Positions 50,621-60,150 are shown, counted from the first letter of the stretch. The stretch is 64,000 nucleotides of DNA from an uncultured Lachnospiraceae bacterium (GCA_910585825.1 CAJUEY010000008.1:1-64000); one strand, 5' to 3'. Program-made: numbers and translations. Notes: generated from the letters alone by a model not told the origin.

Positions 50621-52477
50621 CTATTTTCCAATGATAATACAGACACTCTGTGCCTCTAATATATAACTTGTTTCTTTTAACTCTTCCGGCTCTGCCAAAA
50701 ATGTCTGTTTCAGCGCTGTATCCATACAAAGATACCATTTGCGTTTTCCGGGTTTTGCCGGAATTGCAAGTTTTTTGTGCAAATCAGAAAAGTTAAATCC
50801 AATATAAACATCTTCTTTTTCTCCCGCATATCTGCCGCAGTAGAGAATTCCAAGAGAACCCCGGTCAAAAATTCCCGGCGTAATCCAGGCTGCCTCTTCA
50901 TGATATGACAGATCCGGGCAGCCGCAGGATTTTGTATCTGCAAGCTGCATAGGCTGTTCCATACGGAGAATCTCATGCTCTTTCCGGAACGCAGCCAGTT
51001 TCTTGATGTATTTTAGAAATTCCTTTGCCTGACCTGTGGAATTCCAGTCCTTCCAGCCAATCTCATTGTCCTGGCAATAGGCATTATTATTTCCTTTCTG
51101 GGAATTGCAGTCCTCGTCTCCCGACATCAGCATAGGGACTCCCTGGGCTAAAAACAGCATGGCGGCCATATTTTTCATACGGCGGATACGAATCTTCTGG
51201 ACATTTCTGCTGGTAGTCTCTCCCTCAACGCCGCAGTTAATGCTGCAGTTCCATACCGGACCATCCATATTGTTTTCTTCGTTTGCTTCATTGTGTTTCT
51301 GCCCGTAAGAAAACAGATCCCTTAAAGTAAAACCGTTATTGTCGGCAAAATAATTTACATATCCCAGTTTTGCATTCTGCTTTCGCATCTGATCCGCCAG
51401 TTCCCTGACGCTGCCATTTACACCGCTGGCCAGTTTCCGGCTGGGATAAAGAAATTCATCCGTATAAAGAAAAGCCCTGGGATATTCTTTTTCTACATCC
51501 GGTATCATCTCTTCCGTAATCCCTTTGTAAAAAATCTTGACTCTTCCCAGATAAGGATTTTCCAGCAAAAGTTCTATGGGAATGTCATCTCCCTGTAAAT
51601 GAAAGCCGTCTACATGATATTCCTGTACCCAGTACTTTAACACTTCAAGAATCATTTCTTTTGGCATCGGTTTGGGAAAATCCATTTCTAAAATGCACTC
51701 CATCCCTCTTTTGTGCATGGAGAGAATACATTCCTTTAATTCTGCATCCGGCATTTCGCCGGCAGCATAAGACGCCTTGGGTGCAAAATACATTCCTTCT
51801 CCATATCCCCAGTAATTAATCTTGTAAGAAAGCTTCTTTTTCGGCTTTTGGATTTTGTCGCCTTTTTTGGATTTCCACCTGGTATATTCCGGAAGTTCTT
51901 TTGCCTCCCGATATATGATTTCTTCAAATTCATAGACCGGCATCAGTTCTATGGAAGTGACGCCCAAAGACTGCAGATAAGAAAGCTTTTTCGTCAATCC
52001 CCGAAAAGTTCCTCTGTCTTTGATCCTCTCCGGGAGACCCTTTGTAAATCCTCTGACATGAAGTTTATAAATCACCATATCTTTCCGGGGTATATCTACT
52101 TCGCACTCCCCTCTCCACAAAAAACGGTTCTTCTCATAACGGCACCGCAGCGTCTGTTCCTGACTTCTGCCTGTATCCGCCCACTTCTCTCTCCCTACAA
52201 TTCTTCTTGCATAAGGATCTGTTATGGTCTCGCCATCTATCCGAAAATTATAATCGTATTCTGCCGGATCTAACCCTTCTATTTGAACAGCTCTAAGATT
52301 CCCCTTGGAAAACTCTTTCGGCACAGAAATCTCTTCCATGCATTCTGTATGATTTCTTTCGTAAATTAATATATCAAAATCGGACTCTTTTCTGCAGACC
52401 ATACAAAAATTCATCCCTGTTTTTCCTCTGACTGCTCCTAAATGGGAAAAATCGCCCTTTTTCATCTTAAATTTCAT
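50621..52477 (-). CDS. GH13-family (GlgX/isoamylase-like) protein lacking catalytic residues
   Basis: A 618-residue protein clearly built like glycogen debranching enzymes: an N-terminal CBM48-like beta domain, a TIM barrel with RGFTKGLPERIKDRGTFRGL and NYWGYGEGMYFAPKASYA, KHNEANEENN, AQGVPMLMSGDED and a C-terminal beta domain. Yet each GH13 catalytic motif is changed (numbering from the upstream GTG, four residues longer): region I is ILEMDFPKPM where VVYNHT is expected (~265-274), region II VDGFHLQG instead of VDGFRFD (293-300), region IV FADNNGFTL instead of TAHDGFTL (381-389). ATG 52477 follows AAAGGTG. Probably a carbohydrate-binding pseudo-enzyme; not a functional glycosidase on this evidence. 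Confidence 0.8.
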   Translation of the reverse strand: MKFKMKKGDFSHLGAVRGKTGMNFCMVCRKESDFDILIYERNHTECMEEISVPKEFSKGNLRAVQIEGLDPAEYDYNFRIDGETITDPYARRIVGREKWADTGRSQEQTLRCRYEKNRFLWRGECEVDIPRKDMVIYKLHVRGFTKGLPERIKDRGTFRGLTKKLSYLQSLGVTSIELMPVYEFEEIIYREAKELPEYTRWKSKKGDKIQKPKKKLSYKINYWGYGEGMYFAPKASYAAGEMPDAELKECILSMHKRGMECILEMDFPKPMPKEMILEVLKYWVQEYHVDGFHLQGDDIPIELLLENPYLGRVKIFYKGITEEMIPDVEKEYPRAFLYTDEFLYPSRKLASGVNGSVRELADQMRKQNAKLGYVNYFADNNGFTLRDLFSYGQKHNEANEENNMDGPVWNCSINCGVEGETTSRNVQKIRIRRMKNMAAMLFLAQGVPMLMSGDEDCNSQKGNNNAYCQDNEIGWKDWNSTGQAKEFLKYIKKLAAFRKEHEILRMEQPMQLADTKSCGCPDLSYHEEAAWITPGIFDRGSLGILYCGRYAGEKEDVYIGFNFSDLHKKLAIPAKPGKRKWYLCMDTALKQTFLAEPEELKETSYILEAQSVCIIIGK

Positions 52478-52568
52478 GTTCTTTATCACCTTTTCATCCT
52501 AAACTCAGCAAGTACATTTTTCATTATAACATTTTATTGACTCATTTGTATATCTTTTTCTGAACATA

Positions 52569-52597
52569 TTGCATATTTATCTGAATTATTATATAAT
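52569..52597 (+). promoter_or_regulatory. Sigma-A promoter for the DUF1292 gene
   Basis: Plus-strand -35 TTGCAT (52569-52574), 17-bp spacer, perfect -10 TATAAT (52592-52597), 70 bp before the ATG at 52667, which has an AGGAGG site. The GH13-like gene reads away on the other strand from the same gap. Confidence 0.8.
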
Positions 52598-52666
52598 CTG
52601 TATAATTGTACGCAACAATAAAGCCAAAAGCTGATAGCTGGATTTATACACAGTCAGGAGGTTATT

Positions 52667-52987
52667 ATGAACGATCAGAATAAGAATAACAATGCTCTGC
52701 CGGATGATGAAGATATTTGCGTCACATTGGAAATGGATGACGGAACCATGGCAGAATGTGAAATTTTAACTATTTTTGAAGTAAACAGCCAGGATTATAT
52801 CGCCCTTCTCCCTTTGGATGAAAAAGGCGCCCCCAACGAAGAAGGCACCATATACCTCTATCGTTATCAGGAAGACGAAGAGGGCAGCCCTTCTTTGGAA
52901 AACATCATGGACGATGAAGAATATGAGGCTGTGGAAGAACGATTTGACGAACTTTTAGACGAGGCTGAATTTGAAGACCAGCTATGA
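52667..52987 (+). CDS. DUF1292 family acidic protein
   Basis: A 106-residue, very acidic protein of the DUF1292 (YrzB-like) family found throughout Firmicutes: ICVTLEMDDGTMAECEILTIFEVNSQDYIALLPLD, then IYLYRYQED and the C-terminal EEYEAVEERFDELLDEAEF (partly quoted). It is the only plus-strand gene in the window and converges with the helicase gene, 17 bp apart. Function is unknown; the family is often near alaS and yrrK. Confidence 0.9.
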   Translation: MNDQNKNNNALPDDEDICVTLEMDDGTMAECEILTIFEVNSQDYIALLPLDEKGAPNEEGTIYLYRYQEDEEGSPSLENIMDDEEYEAVEERFDELLDEAEFEDQL

Positions 52988-53004
52988 AACCGAAGGCTGA
53001 ACCG

Positions 53005-54834
53005 TTATGACTGTTCTGTTCCTTCTGCCAGAAATCTGGAAATTTCTTTTTCATGATTTCCAATCTTTTTGGCTGCATACAAATGCAGCTCTTCTTTCGC
53101 GCGGGTAACACCCACATAGAACATTCTCCGTTCTTCCTCCAAATCTGCCGGAAGAACGGCTTTTTTGTATGGAGTAACCCCTTCATTGACATCTATAATA
53201 TGCACTACGTCGAATTCCAGCCCTTTTGCACTGTGAAAAGTGGCCAGCGTTACGGCATTCTCTTCTTTTTTCTTTTTGCCGTAAACTTCTTTTAATTCCT
53301 CTTTGTACCGTTCGATATGCAGAAACCATTCTTCAAAAGAAGAGTACCGGGTACTGCTTTCCTGAAGGGAGTCCAATACTTCAAACAGACCTTCTTCTTC
53401 CATGCTCCGCTCTCTGGCATATTCTTTTAAAAACGAATCATATCCGATCGCCTTTCTGATGTAGTTGACAGCGGCAAAAGGCCGCATCTTTCCTATCATC
53501 TGTATATCTTCCCACAGCTTTTCAATGCGCCGTTCTACCCAGGGCTGCATAGAATAAAAAGCCTGCCAGCGGCTAAATTCCACACTCTCCTCTTCCAGAC
53601 TCTCTCTGCTGATATACCGTTTCGGACGATTCATAATCATCAGAAAATCTCTGCGCTTACGGCTCCCCATGGCAATCCTGATATAAGCAAAAATATCTTT
53701 AGCAATCCAGTGCTCATACAAATCAGGCACGCTGTCTCTGGCTGTAAAGGGAATATTGTATTCCATAAGCTGTTCCATTAACATTCTGGCCTGTGTATTG
53801 GTGCGAAACAGCACTGCTATACCGGAATAAGGCGCTGCTGCATTTCGGATGTTTTCCACCACTTTTCCATATTCCTCCCGCTGCGTTTCAAACACTTCCG
53901 ACGTAATCGAATGTTCTTTTTCTTTTGCCGCCTGTATTTTCTTTTGAAAACGTTCTTTGTTATGTCCGATGATGCGGGAAGCAAACTCCACCACGTCTTT
54001 GGGGCACCTGTAGTTATAGGATAGATTTACAATCTCTGCATCCGGATAGTCCTTTGTCACATGAAACATGATTTCCGGCCTTGCACCCCGAAACCGGTAC
54101 ACCGACTGATCGTCGTCTCCTACCACAAAAAGATTTTTCTCTTTTTCTGCAAGCATTTTTACAATATCATACTGAATCTGATTGACATCCTGAAATTCGT
54201 CAATCAATATGTAACGGTATTTCTTCTGCCATGCCAAAAGGATATCTTTCCGCTGGGAAAACAATTCATAGGTGTACACCAGCATATCGTCAAAATCAAT
54301 TTTTCGATGCCGTTTCAAAAACCCATGATATTCTTGATAAATCTCTTCAAACGTCTCTTTGGCGCAGTGAATGGGGTAATAATTTGCAAGGGCTATCCTG
54401 CTGTTTTTGACTAAACTGATCTCTGCGAGAAGATTCTGCACAAACTCTGCCTCGTTGTCACAATCCAGCCTCATGGAGCGCAGCATTTCCTGCATCAGCT
54501 GTGTACGTTCTTCTTCCCGTATAATATTAGAAACTTCAAAGTGATATGCGTGTTTTAAGATCATAAAAAAGACTGCGTGGAAGGTTCCAAAGGTTACTCT
54601 TCTTCCTTCCGCCGGCATCAGAGAAAGAAATCGTTCTTTCATTTCATTTGCCGCTGCTTTGGTAAAGGTAATCACCAATATATTCGATGGATCTATATTG
54701 GCATATTGGATTAAATTGGCAATTCGCCTGGTAATTACCAGCGTCTTGCCGGAACCGGGTCCGGCAAGCGCCAGCATTGGACCTCTTTGATGCATAACAG
54801 CCTGCATCTGAGCATCATTTAAATTTTGATTCAT
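53005..54834 (-). CDS. UvrD/Rep-family superfamily 1 DNA helicase
   Basis: A 609-residue SF1A helicase, shorter than PcrA/UvrD (~720-750). All core motifs are present: Q motif region LNDAQMQAV, Walker A AGPGSGKT at 24-31, Ia VITFTKAAANEM, II LIDEFQDVNQIQ, III VGDDDQSVYRFRGA, IV/V NYRCP and TFHSAKGLEFDVVHIIDVNEG, VI YVGVTRAKEELHLY. The C-terminal RNA-polymerase-binding Tudor tail of PcrA is missing, so it is a separate Rep-like helicase. It overlaps the gltX stop by 4 bp and is probably co-transcribed. Confidence 0.93.
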   Translation of the reverse strand: MNQNLNDAQMQAVMHQRGPMLALAGPGSGKTLVITRRIANLIQYANIDPSNILVITFTKAAANEMKERFLSLMPAEGRRVTFGTFHAVFFMILKHAYHFEVSNIIREEERTQLMQEMLRSMRLDCDNEAEFVQNLLAEISLVKNSRIALANYYPIHCAKETFEEIYQEYHGFLKRHRKIDFDDMLVYTYELFSQRKDILLAWQKKYRYILIDEFQDVNQIQYDIVKMLAEKEKNLFVVGDDDQSVYRFRGARPEIMFHVTKDYPDAEIVNLSYNYRCPKDVVEFASRIIGHNKERFQKKIQAAKEKEHSITSEVFETQREEYGKVVENIRNAAAPYSGIAVLFRTNTQARMLMEQLMEYNIPFTARDSVPDLYEHWIAKDIFAYIRIAMGSRKRRDFLMIMNRPKRYISRESLEEESVEFSRWQAFYSMQPWVERRIEKLWEDIQMIGKMRPFAAVNYIRKAIGYDSFLKEYARERSMEEEGLFEVLDSLQESSTRYSSFEEWFLHIERYKEELKEVYGKKKKEENAVTLATFHSAKGLEFDVVHIIDVNEGVTPYKKAVLPADLEEERRMFYVGVTRAKEELHLYAAKKIGNHEKEISRFLAEGTEQS

Positions 54835-56288
54835 AGACTTGTTTTTAATTTCTCAATTCCTTTGTGAATTCTTGACAACGATTCTTCTTTGCCCAGGATT
54901 TCCATAATCTCCGTTGCGCCTCCCGGCGTCATCTGTTTGCCGGAAACCGCGGTGCGAATGGGCCAGAGTACATAGCCGTTCTTATAGCCCTTTTCTTTTA
55001 CAAAAGAAGAAATTTTCTCATATAATGCATCGTTGCTGTAATCCTGCTGTTCCTCTAAGATCGGAAGAATTTCGTTTAAAACGGCAAGGGAGGTTTCCGG
55101 ATTCGTCTTCATCTTCTTGTGGGTATACATTGCGGAGTCATATTCCGGAAGTTCTTCAAAGAAATCAATATGATCGGCAATATCAGGAAAAATCTCTATT
55201 CTTGTCTGAACTAATCCGGCAATTTTTCTAAGGTCACAATCGCGATGAACTACCTGTTTGATATAAGGCTCCGCCATTTCATAGAAACTTTCAAAATCCA
55301 TGGCTTTCATATATTCCCCATTCATCCATTTTAATTTTGTGATATCAAAAACCGCCGGTGATTTGCTCATATGATGATAGTCAAATGCTTCTATCAGCTC
55401 TTTCAAACTGAAAATTTCTCTGTTATCCGATGGACTCCAGCCTAACAACGCCACAAAATTCACAACGGCATCTGACAAAAATCCCTGCTCCAACAAATCT
55501 TCATAAGAAGAATGTCCGCTCCGCTTGCTGAGTTTCTGATGCTCTTCATTGGTGATCAAAGGACAGTGCACATACACCGGAACTTCCCAGCCGAAAGCCT
55601 CGTAAAGACGGTTGTATTTCGGCGAAGAAGACAGATATTCATTGCCTCTGACAATATGGGTAATTCCCATTAAATGATCGTCTACTACATTAGCAAAATT
55701 ATATGTGGGATATCCGTCGGATTTGATCAGGATCATATCGTCTAATTCTGCATTGTCCACTTCAATCCTGCCATAAATCTCATCTTCAAATACCGTCGTG
55801 CCAGTTCTAGGATTGTTCTGTCGAATCACATAAGGTACACCGGCCGCCAGATTTTCTTCGATTTCTTCCCGGCTCAGGTTCAAACAGCGCTTGTCATAAA
55901 TGACGATTTCTTTGCCCGCCACCGTTTCTTTCAAACTTTCCAGGCGTTCTTTATCACAAAAACAATAATATGCTTCTCCCTTTTCAATCAGTTGTCTGGC
56001 ATATTCCAGATAAATGCCCTTTTCCTGACGCTCACTCTGTACATAAGGTCCGACGCCTCCGTCTCTGTCCGGTCCTTCATCATGAATAAGCCCGGTTTTT
56101 TCCATTGTCCGGTAAATAATGTCAAGGGCTTCCGGCACAAAACGTTCCTGGTCCGTATCCTCTATTCTTAAAATAAAATCTCCACCCGCATGTTTTGCAA
56201 TCAAATATGCATATAATGCTGTTCTTAAATTGCCCACATGCATCCGTCCCGTAGGACTTGGTGCAAATCTCGTTCTTACTTTGCTCAT
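54831..56288 (-). CDS. gltX: Glutamyl-tRNA synthetase
   Basis: A 485-residue class Ib synthetase with RFAPSPTGRMHVGN (HIGH motif at 17-20) and KLSKR at 252-256, LRIEDTDQERF, and an anticodon-binding C-terminal part. Length is normal for bacterial GluRS. Strong GGAGGAG site before ATG 56288. Unlike the Gram-positive arrangement next to cysS, it here follows two secreted-protein genes and precedes a helicase. Whether it charges tRNA-Gln as well cannot be told. Confidence 0.97.
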   Translation of the reverse strand: MSKVRTRFAPSPTGRMHVGNLRTALYAYLIAKHAGGDFILRIEDTDQERFVPEALDIIYRTMEKTGLIHDEGPDRDGGVGPYVQSERQEKGIYLEYARQLIEKGEAYYCFCDKERLESLKETVAGKEIVIYDKRCLNLSREEIEENLAAGVPYVIRQNNPRTGTTVFEDEIYGRIEVDNAELDDMILIKSDGYPTYNFANVVDDHLMGITHIVRGNEYLSSSPKYNRLYEAFGWEVPVYVHCPLITNEEHQKLSKRSGHSSYEDLLEQGFLSDAVVNFVALLGWSPSDNREIFSLKELIEAFDYHHMSKSPAVFDITKLKWMNGEYMKAMDFESFYEMAEPYIKQVVHRDCDLRKIAGLVQTRIEIFPDIADHIDFFEELPEYDSAMYTHKKMKTNPETSLAVLNEILPILEEQQDYSNDALYEKISSFVKEKGYKNGYVLWPIRTAVSGKQMTPGGATEIMEILGKEESLSRIHKGIEKLKTSL

Positions 56289-56335
56289 CTGTCTCCTCCG
56301 TCTCTGTATTTATTTGTGTACCTGATGCCGGGGTT

Positions 56336-57124
56336 TTAGTTGACAGGTTTACGGTAGAGATAATAATATCTCACAGAAATTTCTTTGGTGTTTTTATTCA
56401 TATATTCTACTCTGAAACTTGTCTCCGCATAAAATCCGGTAGACATATAATAATACCAATAGCTTGGATCATAAGTACTTTTATAATCATGTTCATATTT
56501 ATATGCATAGGAAGAGAGTGCAACCTTAGAATTGTTCTTAATGGGTCTCTCTACCCACTTTCCACTTGCGTCATAATATCTCATGATAATGGAATTTAAT
56601 TTATAGCCCTTTTGCATTGTCACTTTGAATTTGCCGCTCTTTTTGTTTGTCATCGTACCGAAAATATCTTGTTTGCCCGCAAACGTTACTTTCTTGAGAG
56701 CCGGATGATAATATTCCAAATTCATTTCTTTTGCCGTCACCTGAACCGTATGCTTGCTTACTTTTTTGCCCTGGGCATTGCATACCTGAAATGTCACTTT
56801 ATATTTGCCCGGCTTCTGCGCATACAGACGAAGGGTCGCATAACCGTATGGATGCTCTGTATTGGTATACAGTGAATCATGATAATACTGATATGTCTGT
56901 TTAACATACAGATTCTTGCTGTTGGATTTGATTTTTGTCACTTTCGCATCGCCCAGTGAATAATCGATGTTAATATCTGTTTCATAAGTAGAACCTACAG
57001 GAATCGTAATTTTCTTAGGATTCACAGATGCTTTTGCAAATGCCTGTGTATTAGGAACGGCCATTACTGCAGCTGCCATGCATACTGCCAATGCAATACC
57101 GGTAAATTTTTTCCAGATTTTCAT
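56336..57124 (-). CDS. Secreted protein of unknown function, paralogue 2
   Basis: A 262-residue exported protein: signal peptide residues 1-30 ending near TQAFAKA, then an Ig-like beta domain (IPVGSTYETDINIDY ... GKYKVTFQVCNAQGK) and a second beta-rich domain (PALKKVTFAGKQDIFGTM ... GKFKVTMQKGYKLNSIIMRYYD) with many Tyr residues. No anchor motif. The same two-part layout is found in the upstream neighbour, so they are tandem paralogues, diverged well beyond recent duplication. ATG 57124 follows AAAGGAGG. No known family recognised. Confidence 0.75.
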   Translation of the reverse strand: MKIWKKFTGIALAVCMAAAVMAVPNTQAFAKASVNPKKITIPVGSTYETDINIDYSLGDAKVTKIKSNSKNLYVKQTYQYYHDSLYTNTEHPYGYATLRLYAQKPGKYKVTFQVCNAQGKKVSKHTVQVTAKEMNLEYYHPALKKVTFAGKQDIFGTMTNKKSGKFKVTMQKGYKLNSIIMRYYDASGKWVERPIKNNSKVALSSYAYKYEHDYKSTYDPSYWYYYMSTGFYAETSFRVEYMNKNTKEISVRYYYLYRKPVN

Positions 57125-57159
57125 ATTTTTTTCCTCCTTTTTTGGACGCTTTACAGCTG

Positions 57160-57912
57160 CTAATTTTTCTTGGCCAGACGATGAACCGAGGTATACCATG
57201 AGCCTTCTTCATTTGTATATTTATCTATATAGATAACACGAATGTCTGTATCTGCAAACAAGTCTCCATACCAATACTCATATCCCGGCCCATTGTTAGA
57301 GCTGACATATTTCGATCTGTATTGTCCGAGCTTTATTTTTTTACCGTTCTTGACTATTTTTGCGACGCCGTTGCCGCTTTTATCATAGGTCGTTACTTCT
57401 ATGGCTTTGACGCTGTAACCTTTTGTCATCTTCACTTTGATTTTGCCCCCTGCTTTTGGGAAAACCCTGGTTCCAAATACAGGATTCACTGCATCATAAA
57501 CGGATTTTCCGCCAATCGTCACCTTCTTAACTGCAGGTTCCAGTGTTGCAAACACTTGAACTACATGATGCCTTCTCACCCTGTTATTCCTGTCAACTAC
57601 GTCGAAACTTACTTTGTACTTGCCTTTTTTCTTCGCATACATAGAAATTGTTGCGTGACCCGTATCACTACTGTCGGCATCCACATAGGTGGTCCGCACA
57701 ATCAGATTCTTCTTAGATGAAGATTTTAAGTTGGCAATTTTGTAATCTCCTGCAGCCAGATTCACCTGAAAAGAATCCTGTGACAACACCATAGCATGCG
57801 CTTTTACAGGCGCTGTAGATGCCTCTGCCTGTACGTCGGAAACCAGCATCAAAGATGCAATCATACCAATTGCCAGCATACAGCAAACAACTTTTCTCGT
57901 TACTTTTTTCAT
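57160..57912 (-). CDS. Secreted protein of unknown function, paralogue 1
   Basis: A 250-residue exported protein: signal peptide 1-32 (VCCMLAIGMIASLMLVS hydrophobic core, cut after VQAEA or near), a first beta domain (QVNLAAGDYKIANLKSSS ... KKKGKYKVSFDVVDRNNRV) and a second (PAVKKVTIGGKSVYDAVNPVFGTRV ... KIKVKMTKGYSVKAIEVTTYD, partly quoted). It shares pattern and spacing with the next gene. AGGAGG site; a strong promoter at 57978-58006. No enzyme motif is seen; the fold suggests Ig-like surface or matrix proteins. Confidence 0.75.
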   Translation of the reverse strand: MKKVTRKVVCCMLAIGMIASLMLVSDVQAEASTAPVKAHAMVLSQDSFQVNLAAGDYKIANLKSSSKKNLIVRTTYVDADSSDTGHATISMYAKKKGKYKVSFDVVDRNNRVRRHHVVQVFATLEPAVKKVTIGGKSVYDAVNPVFGTRVFPKAGGKIKVKMTKGYSVKAIEVTTYDKSGNGVAKIVKNGKKIKLGQYRSKYVSSNNGPGYEYWYGDLFADTDIRVIYIDKYTNEEGSWYTSVHRLAKKN

Positions 57913-57977
57913 TACTCTTTCCTCCTGTAATTATAATTTTATGTCAGAACTTTTTCCAGTTCCTTCAACGTTTTCCA

Positions 57978-58006
57978 TTATACTCCTGTCGGTTCACAAT
58001 TACAAC
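57978..58006 (-). promoter_or_regulatory. Sigma-A promoter for the secreted paralogues and gltX
   Basis: Minus-strand -35 TTGTAA (58001-58006), 17-bp spacer, perfect -10 TATAAT (57978-57983), 66 bp before ATG 57912. No terminator was found between the second paralogue and gltX, so this promoter may contribute to gltX expression. Confidence 0.75.
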
Positions 58007-58018
58007 ATTTTTCATTCA

Positions 58019-59767
58019 TCAGCCTTCATTGAGAGACAATCTATGCATATGATACAGTTTTTCATAAATTCCGCCTTTTGCCAACAGCTCCTTATGACTG
58101 CCCTCCTCTGCAATCCCTTCTTCCGTCAGCACCAGAATCCTCTTCGCATTCTGAATCGTCGTCAGTCTATGGGCAATGACAAAAGTCGTTCTGTTCTTCG
58201 CCAGCCTCTCCAGAGAATCCTGCACCACCTTTTCACTTTCGTTGTCAAGGGCAGAAGTCGCCTCATCAAAAATCAGAATCGGCGGATTTTTCAAAAACAC
58301 CCTTGCAATGGAAATTCTCTGTTTCTGACCGCCGGAAAGCTTAATGCCGCGCTGCCCAATATCGGTTTCATAGCCATTGGGCAAAGACATAATAAACGCA
58401 TGGGCATTGGCATTTTTCGCAGCCTGAATGACCTCTTCTCTTGTGGCGTTCGGCCTTCCGTAACGGATATTGTCATATACTGTTCCCACAAAAAGATACA
58501 CATCCTGCTGTACAATGCCGATATGATCCCTCAGGCTCTTAATCTGCAAATTGCGGATATCCCTGCCATCCACTCTGACTGCGCCGCCGGTCACATCATA
58601 AAATCTGGGAATCAGGCTGCAGAGGGTGCTTTTTCCCGCGCCGGAAGAACCCACAAGAGCCACATACTCTCCGGCATCCACATGAAGATGAATATGACTT
58701 AACACAGTTTCGCTGTCTTCCTCATAGCGGAAAGACACATTGTCAAAATCAATCATTCCCTTTACGTTTGACAGTTCTTCTGCATCCTCCTCATCTGCAA
58801 TATCCGGCTCTATCGCCATAATCTCTAAAAAACGCTCAAATCCCGTGTAGCCGTTCTGGAACTGCTCCGTAAAATCGATCAGTGTTTTGATTGGCTCCGT
58901 CAGAACATTGATATAAAGCAAAAAGGTAATCAGATCTGTCACTTCGATTCTGTCGGCCGAAATAAAAATTGCCCCCGCCGCCAACACAACAATGGTAATC
59001 AGCAGTGAAAAAGAACTTAAGCCGGCATGATAGCCGCCCATATAAAGATAACTGTTTTTTTTGGCATTTAAAAATCCCTGATTTCCTTTTTGAAACTTTT
59101 CTTTTTCCATTTCTTCATTGGCAAAAGATTTCACCACGCGGATTCCGGAAAGATTGTCTTCAATCTGACTGTTAATCTCTGCAATTTTCTCCCTGTTTCT
59201 GCGAAATGCCCGTTTCATTTTCCCATTAAAAAAATAAGCATAGACAAACATTACCGGAACCAGTGCAAAAGCCGCCAGGGTCAATACCGGACTGATGCAC
59301 ATCATAATCACAAAAGCGCCGCAGATTTTAATAATGGAAATCACGATATTCTCCGGCCCATGGTGCATCAATTCCGTAATATCAAACAGATCTGTCGTAA
59401 TCCGAGACATCAGGGCTCCGGTTTTCTGGTTATCATAAAATGCAAAAGACAGTTTCTGAAAATGTTCAAAAATCTCCCTGCGCATATCGTATTCTATTTT
59501 GGCCCCCATAACATGCCCATAATTGCTGATAAAATAATTACAGTAGCAGGAAACTGCCACCATTCCTACCATAATAAGCCCCAAAATCAATGTCTGGCGC
59601 AGCACTTCCTCTTTGTCCAGATAAATGATCGTAGAAGTAATATAACGGGCAATCAGGGGTATGGCAAGAGCGACTGCTGATGCCGTAATTGCAAAAAACA
59701 TATCCGCCGCAAAAATTCTCCGATATGGTTGATAATATGAAATCATCTTTTTTAAATTTTTATTCAT
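58019..59767 (-). CDS. ABC exporter (fused permease-ATPase)
   Basis: A 582-residue half-transporter of the MsbA/LmrA type. Six transmembrane helices in residues ~15-310, then the nucleotide-binding domain with Walker A GSSGAGKS, Q-loop IVQQDVYLF, signature LSGGQKQR, Walker B ILIFDEATSALD and the switch His in VIAHRLTTI. It should work as a homodimer, since no second half-transporter gene is adjacent; substrate unknown. It follows acyP by 14 bp. Confidence 0.94.
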   Translation of the reverse strand: MNKNLKKMISYYQPYRRIFAADMFFAITASAVALAIPLIARYITSTIIYLDKEEVLRQTLILGLIMVGMVAVSCYCNYFISNYGHVMGAKIEYDMRREIFEHFQKLSFAFYDNQKTGALMSRITTDLFDITELMHHGPENIVISIIKICGAFVIMMCISPVLTLAAFALVPVMFVYAYFFNGKMKRAFRRNREKIAEINSQIEDNLSGIRVVKSFANEEMEKEKFQKGNQGFLNAKKNSYLYMGGYHAGLSSFSLLITIVVLAAGAIFISADRIEVTDLITFLLYINVLTEPIKTLIDFTEQFQNGYTGFERFLEIMAIEPDIADEEDAEELSNVKGMIDFDNVSFRYEEDSETVLSHIHLHVDAGEYVALVGSSGAGKSTLCSLIPRFYDVTGGAVRVDGRDIRNLQIKSLRDHIGIVQQDVYLFVGTVYDNIRYGRPNATREEVIQAAKNANAHAFIMSLPNGYETDIGQRGIKLSGGQKQRISIARVFLKNPPILIFDEATSALDNESEKVVQDSLERLAKNRTTFVIAHRLTTIQNAKRILVLTEEGIAEEGSHKELLAKGGIYEKLYHMHRLSLNEG

Positions 59768-59781
59768 CTTTGATCCTTCTT

Positions 59782-60060
59782 CTAATTCAACATTTTAAAA
59801 TCTTTTTCCGTCTTTTTCAGGGGAATATCTTCTGAATCGATTCCTTCGATCCGGATTGGCCTGCTTTGGTCTATGGCCCATACCAACGCATGAATCTTTT
59901 CTTCTTCTCCCTGCACCTCCATTTCAACAGTTCCGTTGTACAAATTCCTTACCCATCCGCTCAATCCAAGCCTTGACGCCTCATAATACGATCTGTAACG
60001 AAAGCCTACTCCCTGCACATTTCCATAAAAAATATAGTGTTTCCGAATTATTTTATTCAT
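59782..60060 (-). CDS. acyP: Acylphosphatase
   Basis: A 92-residue acylphosphatase hydrolysing acyl phosphates. The signature is GNVQGVGFRYRSYYEASRL with the catalytic Arg, and GWVRNLYNGTVEMEVQG with the catalytic Asn. ATG 60060 follows GGGAGCGGGG and gives the family length; longer upstream frames run into the argS terminator. Confidence 0.94.
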   Translation of the reverse strand: MNKIIRKHYIFYGNVQGVGFRYRSYYEASRLGLSGWVRNLYNGTVEMEVQGEEEKIHALVWAIDQSRPIRIEGIDSEDIPLKKTEKDFKMLN

Positions 60061-60112
60061 TTTCCCCGCTCCCAAAACATTTTTGTACAAAATCTCCATA
60101 CGACAAGAAAGA

Positions 60113-60150
60113 TGCCTCAAAAGCAGCTTTTTACTGCCGCTCCTGAGACA
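60113..60150 (-). terminator. Terminator-like hairpin after argS
   Basis: TGTCTCA (60144-60150) pairs with TGAGGCA (60113-60119) on the minus strand with one G-U pair, with an inner GGCAG/CTGCT-type stem; it is followed by TCTTTCTT, a broken T run. Located 66 bp past the argS stop and before acyP. Confidence 0.5.
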
